A DNA stretch of 64,000 nucleotides from Actinoplanes philippinensis (GTDB taxonomy: Bacteria; Actinomycetota; Actinomycetes; Mycobacteriales; Micromonosporaceae), in the NCBI RefSeq assembly GCF_900113015.1, contig NZ_FONV01000006.1:1-64000 (forward strand). Direction: 5' to 3'. Positions within the stretch are counted from its first letter, which is position 1, and every line of letters begins with the position of its first letter. This document shows positions 1 to 7,932 of the stretch, piece by piece. Made by a program: the position numbers and the translations under genes. The notes beneath the pieces are model-generated. The model was given only the letters and a program-made list of their open reading frames with translations. It had not been told where the DNA came from and made no database searches.

Positions 1-503
1 TTGACGACGTCCCAGGCGGCGAGTTTGCCCTTGTAGTGGGCCATCACACCGTTGATGTGGTCGATCATCGCCTGCCGCAGGCCGCTGCCGCTGAGACTTC
101 CCCAGAACCGCGGCTGCTGCGCGTGCCAGGCCAGCGTGTGCCCGCGGACCCGCATGCCGTGCTGGACGGCCCAGTTGTAGATCGCGTCACCGGCGCTGAA
201 ATTGAACTGGCCGCGGTTGGGCTCGGTCGCGTCGGGTTTCATCTCGTTGACCGCGGTCATCATGTCGAACTCGCGGTTCGCGATGGTGAGGAAACCGTTG
301 TCGCTGAGCCGGTCACGGCCCATGGCGGCGCCGAAGTACCGGCCGCTGCGCTCGGCGGCCGCCTTGAGCGTGGTGCCGGGCGGGCCGCTGGGTTCGGCGT
401 GGGCCAGGGTGGCCACCGCCACCGACGCGATCACGGTCGCCGCGGCGAGAGCGCCGGCGAGCAGACCGGTACGGCGCTTGGGCCGTACGGAATCGTCTGT
501 CAT
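1..503 (-). CDS. Secreted endo-1,4-beta-xylanase, GH10 (3' end outside window)
   Basis: The 5' 167 codons of an extracellular xylan-cleaving enzyme; the rest lies beyond the left edge. The ATG at 503-501 follows an AAGGA ribosome site. The product opens with a basic stretch and a hydrophobic Sec signal ending near Ala36. Next comes the GH10 N-terminal barrel: the RYFGAAMG strand, FDMMTAVNEMKPD, and the substrate-site motif RGHTLAWHAQQPRFW, all classic GH10 landmarks. The acid/base Glu (usually in a WDVVNE motif) lies just past the edge, since the visible part ends at AWDVV. It sits 34 bp after the GH127 gene on the same strand, so the two are probably one transcript serving arabinoxylan breakdown. 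Family assignment is firm; C-terminal modules are unknown. Confidence 0.93.
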   Translation of the reverse strand, partial: MTDDSVRPKRRTGLLAGALAAATVIASVAVATLAHAEPSGPPGTTLKAAAERSGRYFGAAMGRDRLSDNGFLTIANREFDMMTAVNEMKPDATEPNRGQFNFSAGDAIYNWAVQHGMRVRGHTLAWHAQQPRFWGSLSGSGLRQAMIDHINGVMAHYKGKLAAWDVV

Positions 504-537
504 CTCTGCTTTTCCTTCAGCCTGGAGGGATCGGCCG

Positions 538-2868
538 TCAGCCGGCCTGGACGAGTCGCCAGTTGTTGTCGGCGCTGCCGTTGTCGGATTCCTGGACGAT
601 CTGGGCGCCCCAGGTGCTCGACGCGTTGAGGATCGCGAGGACCTTGCCGCTGTTGACGTTGCGGATGCGGTAGGAGCCGTCGCTGTTGGCCACCAGGGTC
701 CACCGGTGGTCGGCGGTGCCGGTGTCGCCCCACTGCAGGACGCGGGCGTTGTCGGCGGTCGACATGTTCTCGACACCGAGGACCTTGCCGCTGTTGACGT
801 TGCGGAACCGGACCGCGGAGCCGTCGGTGATCCGGGCCCAGAGGTGGTCGGCGGTGCCGGTGTCGCCCCAGGCCACGGCGAGGCCGCCGTCGGCGGTGGA
901 CATGTTCTGCACGCCGAGCACCAGGCCGGTGCCGACGTTGACCAGCTTGACGGTGGGGTCGTTGCCGGTGCCGGTGCCGGTGGCGTTCCAGTAGACGACG
1001 TAGTTGAAGCCCTGGGCGTCGTGGAAGGGGCCGACGTTCACCGAGGTGCCGTTCGCGGTCGCCGAGAAGGAAAGGCTGCCGGCGCCGGTACGGGTGATCG
1101 AGGAGACCGTCAGCGACGGCGCCGTGGACAGCGTCGTGTTGCCGTAGTTGCCGCACAGCACGGCGGGTCCGTACGTGATGGCCTGGAGGTTGGCGTTGTC
1201 GGGCGCGGCGCTCATGATCACGCGCATCGGCAGGCGCAGCGTCACGGTGTCGCCGGCGGCCCAGTCGCGGGTGATCGTCGCGTAGCTGCCCGGTGTCGCG
1301 GTGACGTTCTGAACCGTGCCGTTGACGCTGATCACCGGGCCGGCGGTCCAGGACGGGATGCGCAGCCGCAGGCTCCACGAGCCGCTCATCGCACCGGTCA
1401 GCGTCAGCGTGGTGGTGTCACTGACCGGGTAGGTGGTGGCCTGGGTGACGGTGATCCCGCGCTGGGCCCAGGTCAGCACCGACGGCACGTAGAGGTTCAC
1501 CGTGAGCGTGGTGCCGTTGTAGAAGTAGACCGAGTCCATCAGCTTCGTGTTGGTCTCGATGCCGGTGCCCTGGCAGCACCAGAAGCTGTTGTAGTCGGTG
1601 GACCACGTGCCGCCGCCCCAGGCCGGTCCGACACCGCGGCGCCCGCCGGGACGCAGCGGCGTGAAGTAGGTGACGTGGCCGTGGCTGTCGGCCGGATTCT
1701 GCGCGCCCACCAGGTGATTGAGCAGGGCGCGTTCGTAGTAGTCGAAGTAGTCGGCCCGGTTCGGGTCGAGCAGCCACAGCTCGCGGGTGAGCTTGAGCAT
1801 GTTGTACGTGTTGCAGTGCTCGCAGGTGTCGTTGGCGAGGTAACCGGCGATCGCGTTCGGCGGACGGAAGTGCTCGGCCTGACTGTTGCCGCCGATGACG
1901 TACGTGTGTGCCCGGGTGATCATGTTCCAGGAGTTGGCGGCGATGTCGCGGTAGCGGGTGGTGCCGGTGGCCTTGTACTCCCGTGCGGCGCCGATCACCT
2001 TCGGGATGGTGGTGTTGGCGTGCTTGCCGTTGAGCTGGTCCTGATTGGCGGCCAGCGGGTCGAAGACCGACGCGTGGTCGAAGCGTTTCGCCGTGGCCAG
2101 CCAGCGCGCGTCGCCGGTCTGCTGGTAGACGTCGGTGAGGACCTCGTTCATCCCGCCGAACTCGGTGTTCAGGACGGCCTGCATCTGGGCGTAGCTGAGC
2201 CGGCCGGTGCGCCAGTCCACCCAGCCGGCGAGGTTCAGCAGCACGTCGCGGGCCTGGGTGTTGCCGGTGTGCCGCCACACGTCGAGCAGACCGGCGAGGG
2301 TCTTGTGGATGCAGTAGTAGGAGACGGAGACGGCGTTGCCCGCCTCCAGGGCGGTGAAGTCGGACTCCGGGAAACCCGACAGGTAACCGGCGGTGAATCC
2401 GGCGGCAGCGTTGTTGGCCTGGCACTTGGCGAGTTCGGCGACCATCTGGTTCGCTTTGTCACGGCAGGTGGTGTCACCCAGTACGGCGTACGCCTGCGCC
2501 CACGCGGTCAGGAAGTGGCCCTGCATGTGGCTGCGGAAGGGGAAGTTCGGCGCGTCCCACCCGCCGTTGGCGGCGGCGCCGTTGGTGGACAGCCGATGGT
2601 TGGCGCGGAACACGTACAGCAGGCGGTTGACGTCGACGAATCGCAGGTAGTTCAGGGTGCGGGTCTGGTTGTCCATGAACCGGCCGGCCGTGAGCCGGAC
2701 CTGGCCCAGCTCGAACGGATACGCCGACACACCGATGTCGGACCGGGCGGGCGGGACGACTGCCGCGGCGGCCGGTCCGGGCCGCAGGACGGCAGCGCCA
2801 CCGGCGGCTGAGGCCGCACCGAGGCCGGCGGCTTGCAGCAGGCGACGGCGGCTCAGGGATGAGGACAT
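538..2868 (-). CDS. Secreted GH127 (DUF1680) beta-L-arabinofuranosidase with C-terminal ricin/CBM13 domain
   Basis: 776 residues. The ATG at 2868 is chosen because a GGAGTTCCCC ribosome site precedes it and it opens on a Tat signal (SRRRLLQAAGLGAAS). The (alpha/alpha)6-barrel fills roughly residues 45-600. It keeps the zinc-thiolate catalytic set known from the HypBA1 enzyme: Glu350 and Cys352 in CEHCNTYN and the Cys431-Cys432 pair in FWCCQGTG, one of which would be the nucleophile. Residues about 640-776 form a ricin-type carbohydrate-binding domain with repeated SGKVLGV-type turns. Expected role: release of beta-L-arabinofuranosyl groups, or a related furanoside, from plant polymers outside the cell. 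First gene of a unit with the GH10 xylanase. Its promoter and leader are shared with the dehydrogenase operon near 18 kb. Exact substrate is inferred. Confidence 0.93.
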   Translation of the reverse strand: MSSSLSRRRLLQAAGLGAASAAGGAAVLRPGPAAAAVVPPARSDIGVSAYPFELGQVRLTAGRFMDNQTRTLNYLRFVDVNRLLYVFRANHRLSTNGAAANGGWDAPNFPFRSHMQGHFLTAWAQAYAVLGDTTCRDKANQMVAELAKCQANNAAAGFTAGYLSGFPESDFTALEAGNAVSVSYYCIHKTLAGLLDVWRHTGNTQARDVLLNLAGWVDWRTGRLSYAQMQAVLNTEFGGMNEVLTDVYQQTGDARWLATAKRFDHASVFDPLAANQDQLNGKHANTTIPKVIGAAREYKATGTTRYRDIAANSWNMITRAHTYVIGGNSQAEHFRPPNAIAGYLANDTCEHCNTYNMLKLTRELWLLDPNRADYFDYYERALLNHLVGAQNPADSHGHVTYFTPLRPGGRRGVGPAWGGGTWSTDYNSFWCCQGTGIETNTKLMDSVYFYNGTTLTVNLYVPSVLTWAQRGITVTQATTYPVSDTTTLTLTGAMSGSWSLRLRIPSWTAGPVISVNGTVQNVTATPGSYATITRDWAAGDTVTLRLPMRVIMSAAPDNANLQAITYGPAVLCGNYGNTTLSTAPSLTVSSITRTGAGSLSFSATANGTSVNVGPFHDAQGFNYVVYWNATGTGTGNDPTVKLVNVGTGLVLGVQNMSTADGGLAVAWGDTGTADHLWARITDGSAVRFRNVNSGKVLGVENMSTADNARVLQWGDTGTADHRWTLVANSDGSYRIRNVNSGKVLAILNASSTWGAQIVQESDNGSADNNWRLVQAG

Positions 2869-2995
2869 GGGGAACTCCAGCGCATGGGGGATGACGGGGC
2901 TGGCCGGTCGGCTCGGCACCGGATCGCACGTCGGCGAGACGGTGCGACGTCACCGCAGTGGGGATGGCGAGACAGCCGGCGCGACCGCCCCAACC

Positions 2996-3055
2996 CTGCA
3001 TATGACGTATGACCTTTGCCCGGCCGACGTTATGGCGGCGTTTCCGTCATGTCAA
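2996..3055 (-). promoter_or_regulatory. Promoter and putative operator of the GH127-GH10 unit (conserved block, copy 1)
   Basis: On the minus strand a -35 TTGACA (3055-3050) and -10 TAACGT (3032-3027) are separated by 17 bp. Downstream of the -10 the block 2996-3032 matches 18003-18039 at 36 of 37 positions and contains ATACGTCATATGCAG just past the expected start site. That location suits a repressor operator. About 150 nt of leader separates it from the GH127 start. No other gene is visible between 2869 and 3169. Confidence 0.75.
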
Positions 3056-3169
3056 GCGAAGGCGGTCAATCCCTGTTTTACGTGATTCGGGCAATGTGAT
3101 GCCCGGAAAACTGTGACAACGCCGGCCCGGGAATGGTCGGGCGGCGATGGGGAATGCGCATTCACGACA

Positions 3170-4873
3170 TCAGCAGCGGCGCCGGTGATCCTCGGCCAGG
3201 ACGAGGTACACGGCGGCGGTCCAGGTGTAGGCCCGGTCCCGCAGACCGGCTCCGGTGCCGGCGTCGAAGTTCTCGGCGAAGCCCGACGCCTCGCACAGCG
3301 CCCGGAACCGGCTGCTGACGTCGTCGGCGAGGTCGTCGTGACCGGCCCGGCGCAGGCCGTCCTCGATCAGCAGGGTGACCGGCGCCCAGATCGGGCCACG
3401 CCAGTAGCCGTCGGCGACGTGTCGGGGCGAGTCGAGCGGCTCGGTGGCCGGCCCGTACGGCGTGAGGTGTGCCTTGAGGCCCGCGGCCAGCGCCGTGCGG
3501 ACCTCCTCGGGCAGATCGGCGCCGAGGCAGAGCGGCATGAGCGCGAGCAGGCTGGTGCTGCTCGTGGTCGCCCCGGTCTCCGGGTCCCGGGCCAGGAAGC
3601 GGCTGCCGTCCCACAGGGTGTCCAGCAACGCGGTGTGGAGCTGCTCGGCGGTCGCCGACCATCCGCTCGCCGCCCGGGCGTCGCCGAGCTCGGCGGCGAG
3701 GGCGGCGACCTCCCGTAGCTGCATGATCAGGAAGGCGGCGAGATCGGCGGTCTCCAGCACGCGCCCGGCGTCGAAGGTGGTGGCGTTGTCCCAGCCGCTG
3801 TCGTTGCCGTGCTGGTAATGCGGGAGCGGCTGACCGGGGGCACGGCGCTGGGTGAGCCAGAACGTGGTCCAGTCGCTCAGCCGCCGGTAGGTCTCGGCCA
3901 GCCGGTCCCGGCTCAGCGGCTCGGGCAGCCGCTCCCGCAGGCGACGGAACGCCCAGCCGTGGATCGGTGGTTTGACGAAGTTGCAGAGCACCTCCGAATG
4001 GGCCACCGAGTCCGGCAGCGCCCCGGTCGGATCCTGGTGATCGAACGGGAGGGTGAACTGGTGCCAGGCCAGCTCGGGATCGCCGCCGGCGAGCGCGAGC
4101 GCGGTGAAGCAGTGGTCCCAGCTCCACACCTTGTCCATCCAGTGCTTGGACATCAGCACGGCCGGCCGGCGCAGGAATCCACCCGGCGCCACGGTCGCGG
4201 ACCACAGCACGTAGGTGGCGAGTTCCGCGGCCGGGGTGCCGGCGTCACGCCAGGGCGCGATCGCCTCGACGTAGTCGTGGAAGGCGTCGGCGGCGGCGCG
4301 GGCCACCTCCTCGAACGAAGCCACCGCACGGTACGGATCACGGCTGGTCGTGTACTCCTCGACGGCCAGCTCCCAGGACGCCTCGCCGGACAGTTCGAGA
4401 TGCCGGTCGCCGGAGCCGAGGAGGCCGGCCCCGGCCGGGGTCCGCGGGGTCCCGGACAGGACGGTGATCCGGTAGCGCCGGCCGGTCTCGTACGAGGTGA
4501 ACACGGGCGACCCGTCACGCGGGTCCCGGTAGAGGTAGGTGCCGGCGAACGGTGTCAGGGTCGTCGCCGCGGCCCCGATGCGCATGCCCAGGCCGGCGCC
4601 GCGCAAGCGGATCGTGTCGGCGCTCTCGTAGACCATTTCGACATGACCGGACGGGTGCTCCCACCGCAGCCTCTCCGGCCGCGCCGTCACCCGGGTCTCG
4701 GCGCGGCCGTCGGCGTGCCGGGGCTCGAAACGCAGGATCGCGTGCATGCCCCGCTGGTGCGAGACCAGGTGCAGGTCGTCGGCGTAGCTCGCCTCCGCCA
4801 CCACCGGGGAGATGCCGAACCACGATCCCGGGAAGCTGAACGGGATCTCCCGCACGGAGAAGGGTGTGGTCAC
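3170..4873 (-). CDS. GH63-like alpha-glucosidase (MGH1/YgjK-type), cytoplasmic
   Basis: 567 residues from a GTG start at 4873 preceded by GAGAGGCGG. No signal peptide, so it probably acts inside the cell on imported oligosaccharides. Residues 1-200 form a beta-rich N-terminal domain and 210-560 an (alpha/alpha)6 barrel. The barrel carries the family signature KVWSWDHCF with Asp253 as candidate general acid, and a later Glu in the PATEPLDSP loop as candidate base. YGYWRGP-like and YTWTAA motifs also fit glycogen-debranching/GH63 relatives. It diverges from the LacI regulator across two matched operators, so it is very likely part of that regulon. Alternative labels for this family include mannosylglycerate hydrolase or glucosidase; the linkage cut cannot be read from sequence. 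Confidence 0.8.
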   Translation of the reverse strand: MTTPFSVREIPFSFPGSWFGISPVVAEASYADDLHLVSHQRGMHAILRFEPRHADGRAETRVTARPERLRWEHPSGHVEMVYESADTIRLRGAGLGMRIGAAATTLTPFAGTYLYRDPRDGSPVFTSYETGRRYRITVLSGTPRTPAGAGLLGSGDRHLELSGEASWELAVEEYTTSRDPYRAVASFEEVARAAADAFHDYVEAIAPWRDAGTPAAELATYVLWSATVAPGGFLRRPAVLMSKHWMDKVWSWDHCFTALALAGGDPELAWHQFTLPFDHQDPTGALPDSVAHSEVLCNFVKPPIHGWAFRRLRERLPEPLSRDRLAETYRRLSDWTTFWLTQRRAPGQPLPHYQHGNDSGWDNATTFDAGRVLETADLAAFLIMQLREVAALAAELGDARAASGWSATAEQLHTALLDTLWDGSRFLARDPETGATTSSTSLLALMPLCLGADLPEEVRTALAAGLKAHLTPYGPATEPLDSPRHVADGYWRGPIWAPVTLLIEDGLRRAGHDDLADDVSSRFRALCEASGFAENFDAGTGAGLRDRAYTWTAAVYLVLAEDHRRRC

Positions 4874-4896
4874 GGGGTGCCGCCTCTCGTCGGGAG

Positions 4897-4910
4897 TCGA
4901 ATCGATTCGA
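4897..4910. promoter_or_regulatory. LacI-type operator O1
   Basis: Perfect 14-bp palindrome TCGAATCGATTCGA with the central CG step typical of LacI-family sites. It lies about 15 nt downstream of the minus-strand -10 box, over the start region of the GH63-like gene, so binding should block that transcript. It matches O2 at 13 of 14 positions. Confidence 0.85.
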
Positions 4911-4925
4911 CCACTCGATGGGCCG

Positions 4926-4955
4926 AATCTAGGACCGCCGTCGCAGGAGAGTCAA
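4926..4955 (-). promoter_or_regulatory. Promoter of the GH63-like gene
   Basis: Minus-strand -35 TTGACT (4955-4950) and -10 TAGATT (4931-4926) with an 18-bp spacer, followed by operator O1. Confidence 0.65.
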
Positions 4956-4962
4956 CCGGCTA

Positions 4963-4992
4963 TTGACATTCTTCAATCTGGATGCCTAGCCT
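4963..4992 (+). promoter_or_regulatory. Promoter of the LacI regulator/glycosidase operon
   Basis: -35 TTGACA at 4963-4968 and -10 TAGCCT at 4987-4992, spacer 18 bp. Operator O2 begins 5 bp downstream, giving negative autoregulation. Confidence 0.65.
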
Positions 4993-4997
4993 CGGCC

Positions 4998-5011
4998 TCG
5001 AACCGATTCGA
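4998..5011. promoter_or_regulatory. LacI-type operator O2
   Basis: TCGAACCGATTCGA, one mismatch from the perfect palindrome O1. It covers the expected start site of the regulator operon. The O1-O2 centre distance is 101 bp, which would allow looping between bound dimers. Confidence 0.82.
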
Positions 5012-5042
5012 CACCCTGGCAAGGCCGAGGCAGGAGGTGCCC

Positions 5043-6056
5043 GTGAACATCGGGGAGATCGCCCGCCGGGCCGGCGTGTCACGCAGCACCGTGTCGTACG
5101 CGCTGACCGGCCGGCGTCCGGTCAGCGCGGAGACCCGGCAACGGATCCAGGCGGTGATCGACGAACTCGGCTACCGGCCCAACGCCGCCGCCCGCGCACT
5201 GAAGGAGGGCCGCACCCGTACCCTCGGACTGGTCATCCCCCCGGCCAGCGCACGGCTGACCGACATGCAACTCGGCTTCGTCGCCAGCGTCGTCGAGGCG
5301 GCCGCACAAGCCGATCTGGACGTGCTGCTCAGCCCCTCCGGCGGCGACCACGACCGGTCGTTCGAGCGCCTGATCTCCGGCAACCGTGTCGACGGCGTCA
5401 TCCTCATGGAGATCAGGCTCGAGGACGAACGCGTCACCCGGCTGCACCGCGAAGGGCTCCCCTTCGTCACCATCGGCCACACCGCCCACCCGCACGGCAC
5501 CTGCTGGGTCGACGTCGACTACGGCACGCTGGTGGCCCGCTGCGTGCACCACCTCGCCGACCTCGGGCACCGCGGCATCGCCCTGCTCAACCGTTCCACC
5601 GAGCTGATCGCCGCCGGATACGGCCCGGCCCATCGCGCCCAGGCCGCCTTCGCCGAGGCGATCCACCAGCGCGGCCTGACCGGCGTCGACCTGCCGTGCG
5701 CCGACGACCCCGCCGCCGGCGAGGAGTGGTTCGAGCAGCTCCGCGACCGGCACCCCGGGGTCACCGCCATCACCACGATCAACGAGGCGGCGCTGCCCGG
5801 CCTGCAGCGCGGCATCGAGCGGCTCGACGTCGCCGTCCCCCGCGAGATGTCGATCGCCGGGGTCGCCGCCCGGCACTGGGCCGAGGGCTTCCGCCCCCAG
5901 CTCACCGCGGCCGACGTCCCCACCCTGGAGATGGGCGCGCACGCCGTCGCCCTGCTCCTCGAACGGATCGCCACACCCACCGCACCGCCGCGCCACCTGC
6001 TGCTCACACCCCCCATCTCGTTGCGAGACAGCACCGGGCCCGCCCGGACCACCTGA
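5043..6056 (+). CDS. LacI-family transcriptional repressor of the glycan locus
   Basis: 337 residues. The GTG at 5043 is the start: it has an AGGAGG site 7 nt upstream and places the helix-turn-helix (NIGEIARRAGVSRSTVSYAL) at the very N-terminus as in all LacI proteins. Hinge and periplasmic-binding-like effector domain run from about residue 60 to 330. The effector is probably a sugar or oligosaccharide released by the neighbouring enzymes (inference). It heads a plus-strand operon with the clan GH-A and GH54 genes, and its divergent control region holds two near-identical 14-bp operators, so it likely represses both itself and the GH63-like gene. Confidence 0.93.
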   Translation: MNIGEIARRAGVSRSTVSYALTGRRPVSAETRQRIQAVIDELGYRPNAAARALKEGRTRTLGLVIPPASARLTDMQLGFVASVVEAAAQADLDVLLSPSGGDHDRSFERLISGNRVDGVILMEIRLEDERVTRLHREGLPFVTIGHTAHPHGTCWVDVDYGTLVARCVHHLADLGHRGIALLNRSTELIAAGYGPAHRAQAAFAEAIHQRGLTGVDLPCADDPAAGEEWFEQLRDRHPGVTAITTINEAALPGLQRGIERLDVAVPREMSIAGVAARHWAEGFRPQLTAADVPTLEMGAHAVALLLERIATPTAPPRHLLLTPPISLRDSTGPARTT

Positions 6057-6098
6057 ACCGTCCGTCCTCCCGCTGTCCTTTCCCCGACCGGAGGCACC

Positions 6099-7916
6099 GT
6101 GAGACCCGCATCCCCCACCCCGGCCCGCCCCGGCCTCCTGCTGTCAGCCGCGCTGGCAGCCCTCGGCCTGCTCGTCGCCGCGTCACCGGCACGCGCCGAC
6201 GACCAGAGCATCAGCGTCGACTTCGCCGCCCCCACGACCACGCCGGCCCACCGGGCGTCCGGCTGGATCTACGGGATGACCGAGAACGGCGCGGCACCCC
6301 CGGACCACTTCTTCACCGACGTCGGGTACCGCGCCATGCGGGCCGGCGGCGCCCAGCTGGCCGGCGGCGGCTGGGTCGGCGGCGGATACGACCGACGATG
6401 GAACGCCACCCGCGCGCAGATGCTGCGCACCAAGGCCCTCGGCGGCACGTTCGTCCTGCTGCCCCACGACCTGTGGGGCGCCGACGGGGCTCCGATCTCC
6501 CGGTTCCCCGGCGACAACGGCGACTGGCGCGACTACGACGCCTTCCTCACCCGGGTGATCGCCGACGTGAAAGCCACCGGCGTCCCGGTGCAGTGGGACA
6601 TCTGGAACGAACCCAACATCACCCTGTTCTGGAACCGCCCCCAGGCGCAGTACCTCGAACTCTGGCGCCGCACCCATCAGCGGCTGCGGGCCGACATGCC
6701 GGGCACCCTGATCGTCGGCCCGAGCCTGGCCGGCGTGCCCACCACCACCGGCGCCTGGTGGAACCAGTACCTCGACCACGTCAAGGCCACCGCCACAGTG
6801 CCGGACATCATCAGCTGGCACGCCCTGCCCAGCGACCCGGTGGCCAACGTCGCCGCGGCGACCACAACACTCGACTCCCGCGGCATCGCGCACCCCAGGC
6901 CGTACCAGATCAACGAGTACGGCGCCGCCGACGAGCAGAACCCGGCCGACGGCGCCTGGTACATCACCCGGCTGGAACGCGCCGGCGCGGACGGCCTGCG
7001 CGCCAACTGGGCCAGCGGCGGCAACCTGCACAACGACCTCGGCAACCTGCTCACCCACAACGCCGCCGGGCAGTACCAGCCCAAGGGCGAATGGTGGGTC
7101 TACCGCTTCTACGCGGGACAGACCGGCACGGGCGTGGCCACCACACCGTCCGCGGGCTACGACGCCTACGCCACCATGACCACCGGCACCGCCAGGATCC
7201 TCGTCGGCGGCGGCCGCACCACCGGCACCGTCACCGTCAACCTGCGCAACCTCGGCAGCACCAGCGGCGTCGTCGTCGGCAACCAGGTCCGCGTGCGGGT
7301 GCAGCGCATCCCGCACAACGGCGGCGGTGCGGTGGCCGGCCCGGTCACCGTCCAGGACCGGATCGTCACCCTCACCGGCAACGCCACGGCGGTCACCGTC
7401 ACCAACACCACGATCACCGACGCCTACACCATCACGCTGCTGCCGCCCACCGACACGAGCGTCACGACCGTCGCCGTGGCCCAGCACAGCGGCCAATGCC
7501 TCGACAACACCGACCTGCGCACCACCGACGGCAACCGGCAGCAGCAGTTCCCCTGCGAGGGCGGTGACCAGCAGCAGTGGGTCCTGCGGCCGGTGGCCGG
7601 CGTCGCCGACACCTACACGATCGTCAACCAGCAGAGCGGCAAGTGCCTCGACGTCAGCGGGGTGTCCACCGCCGACGGCGCCGCCGTGCACCAGTGGACC
7701 TGCGGCACCGGGCAGAACCAGCAGTTCACCCTGCGCCGGGTCACCTACCCCGGCAACGATCCGCACGACTACCAGCTCGTCGCCCGGCACAGCGGCAAAT
7801 GCGTCGACGTCAGCGGCGTCTCCACCGCCACGCGGGCGCTGATCCACCAGTGGGCCTGCAACCCGCCCGCCCAGGCGAGCCCGCTCAACCAGACGTGGCG
7901 GCTGCTCGGCCGCTGA
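6099..7916 (+). CDS. Secreted clan GH-A glycoside hydrolase (GH39-like) with C-terminal ricin/CBM13
   Basis: 605 residues from a GTG start with GGAGG 5 nt upstream. A Sec signal ends near Ala33. The catalytic (beta/alpha)8 barrel (about 40-360) shows both clan GH-A glutamates: Glu171 in WDIWNEPN as acid/base and Glu273 in INEYGAADE as nucleophile. A small beta domain follows to about 455, then a three-repeat ricin lectin with QQW and LDVSGVSTADG motifs. The family within clan A is uncertain: the WNEPN context resembles GH39 (xylosidase/iduronidase type), but I cannot fix it. It lies 42 nt after the LacI gene and 16 nt before the GH54 gene, so it is co-transcribed with both and should be sugar-induced. 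Confidence 0.83.
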   Translation: MRPASPTPARPGLLLSAALAALGLLVAASPARADDQSISVDFAAPTTTPAHRASGWIYGMTENGAAPPDHFFTDVGYRAMRAGGAQLAGGGWVGGGYDRRWNATRAQMLRTKALGGTFVLLPHDLWGADGAPISRFPGDNGDWRDYDAFLTRVIADVKATGVPVQWDIWNEPNITLFWNRPQAQYLELWRRTHQRLRADMPGTLIVGPSLAGVPTTTGAWWNQYLDHVKATATVPDIISWHALPSDPVANVAAATTTLDSRGIAHPRPYQINEYGAADEQNPADGAWYITRLERAGADGLRANWASGGNLHNDLGNLLTHNAAGQYQPKGEWWVYRFYAGQTGTGVATTPSAGYDAYATMTTGTARILVGGGRTTGTVTVNLRNLGSTSGVVVGNQVRVRVQRIPHNGGGAVAGPVTVQDRIVTLTGNATAVTVTNTTITDAYTITLLPPTDTSVTTVAVAQHSGQCLDNTDLRTTDGNRQQQFPCEGGDQQQWVLRPVAGVADTYTIVNQQSGKCLDVSGVSTADGAAVHQWTCGTGQNQQFTLRRVTYPGNDPHDYQLVARHSGKCVDVSGVSTATRALIHQWACNPPAQASPLNQTWRLLGR

Positions 7917-7932
7917 TCCCCCGGAGGACACC

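Noticed and set aside
202..2811. Long plus-strand open frame opposite the GH127 gene
   Set aside because: It is a Gly/Val/Arg-rich antisense shadow caused by GC-biased third positions; the minus strand carries a full enzyme with catalytic residues.
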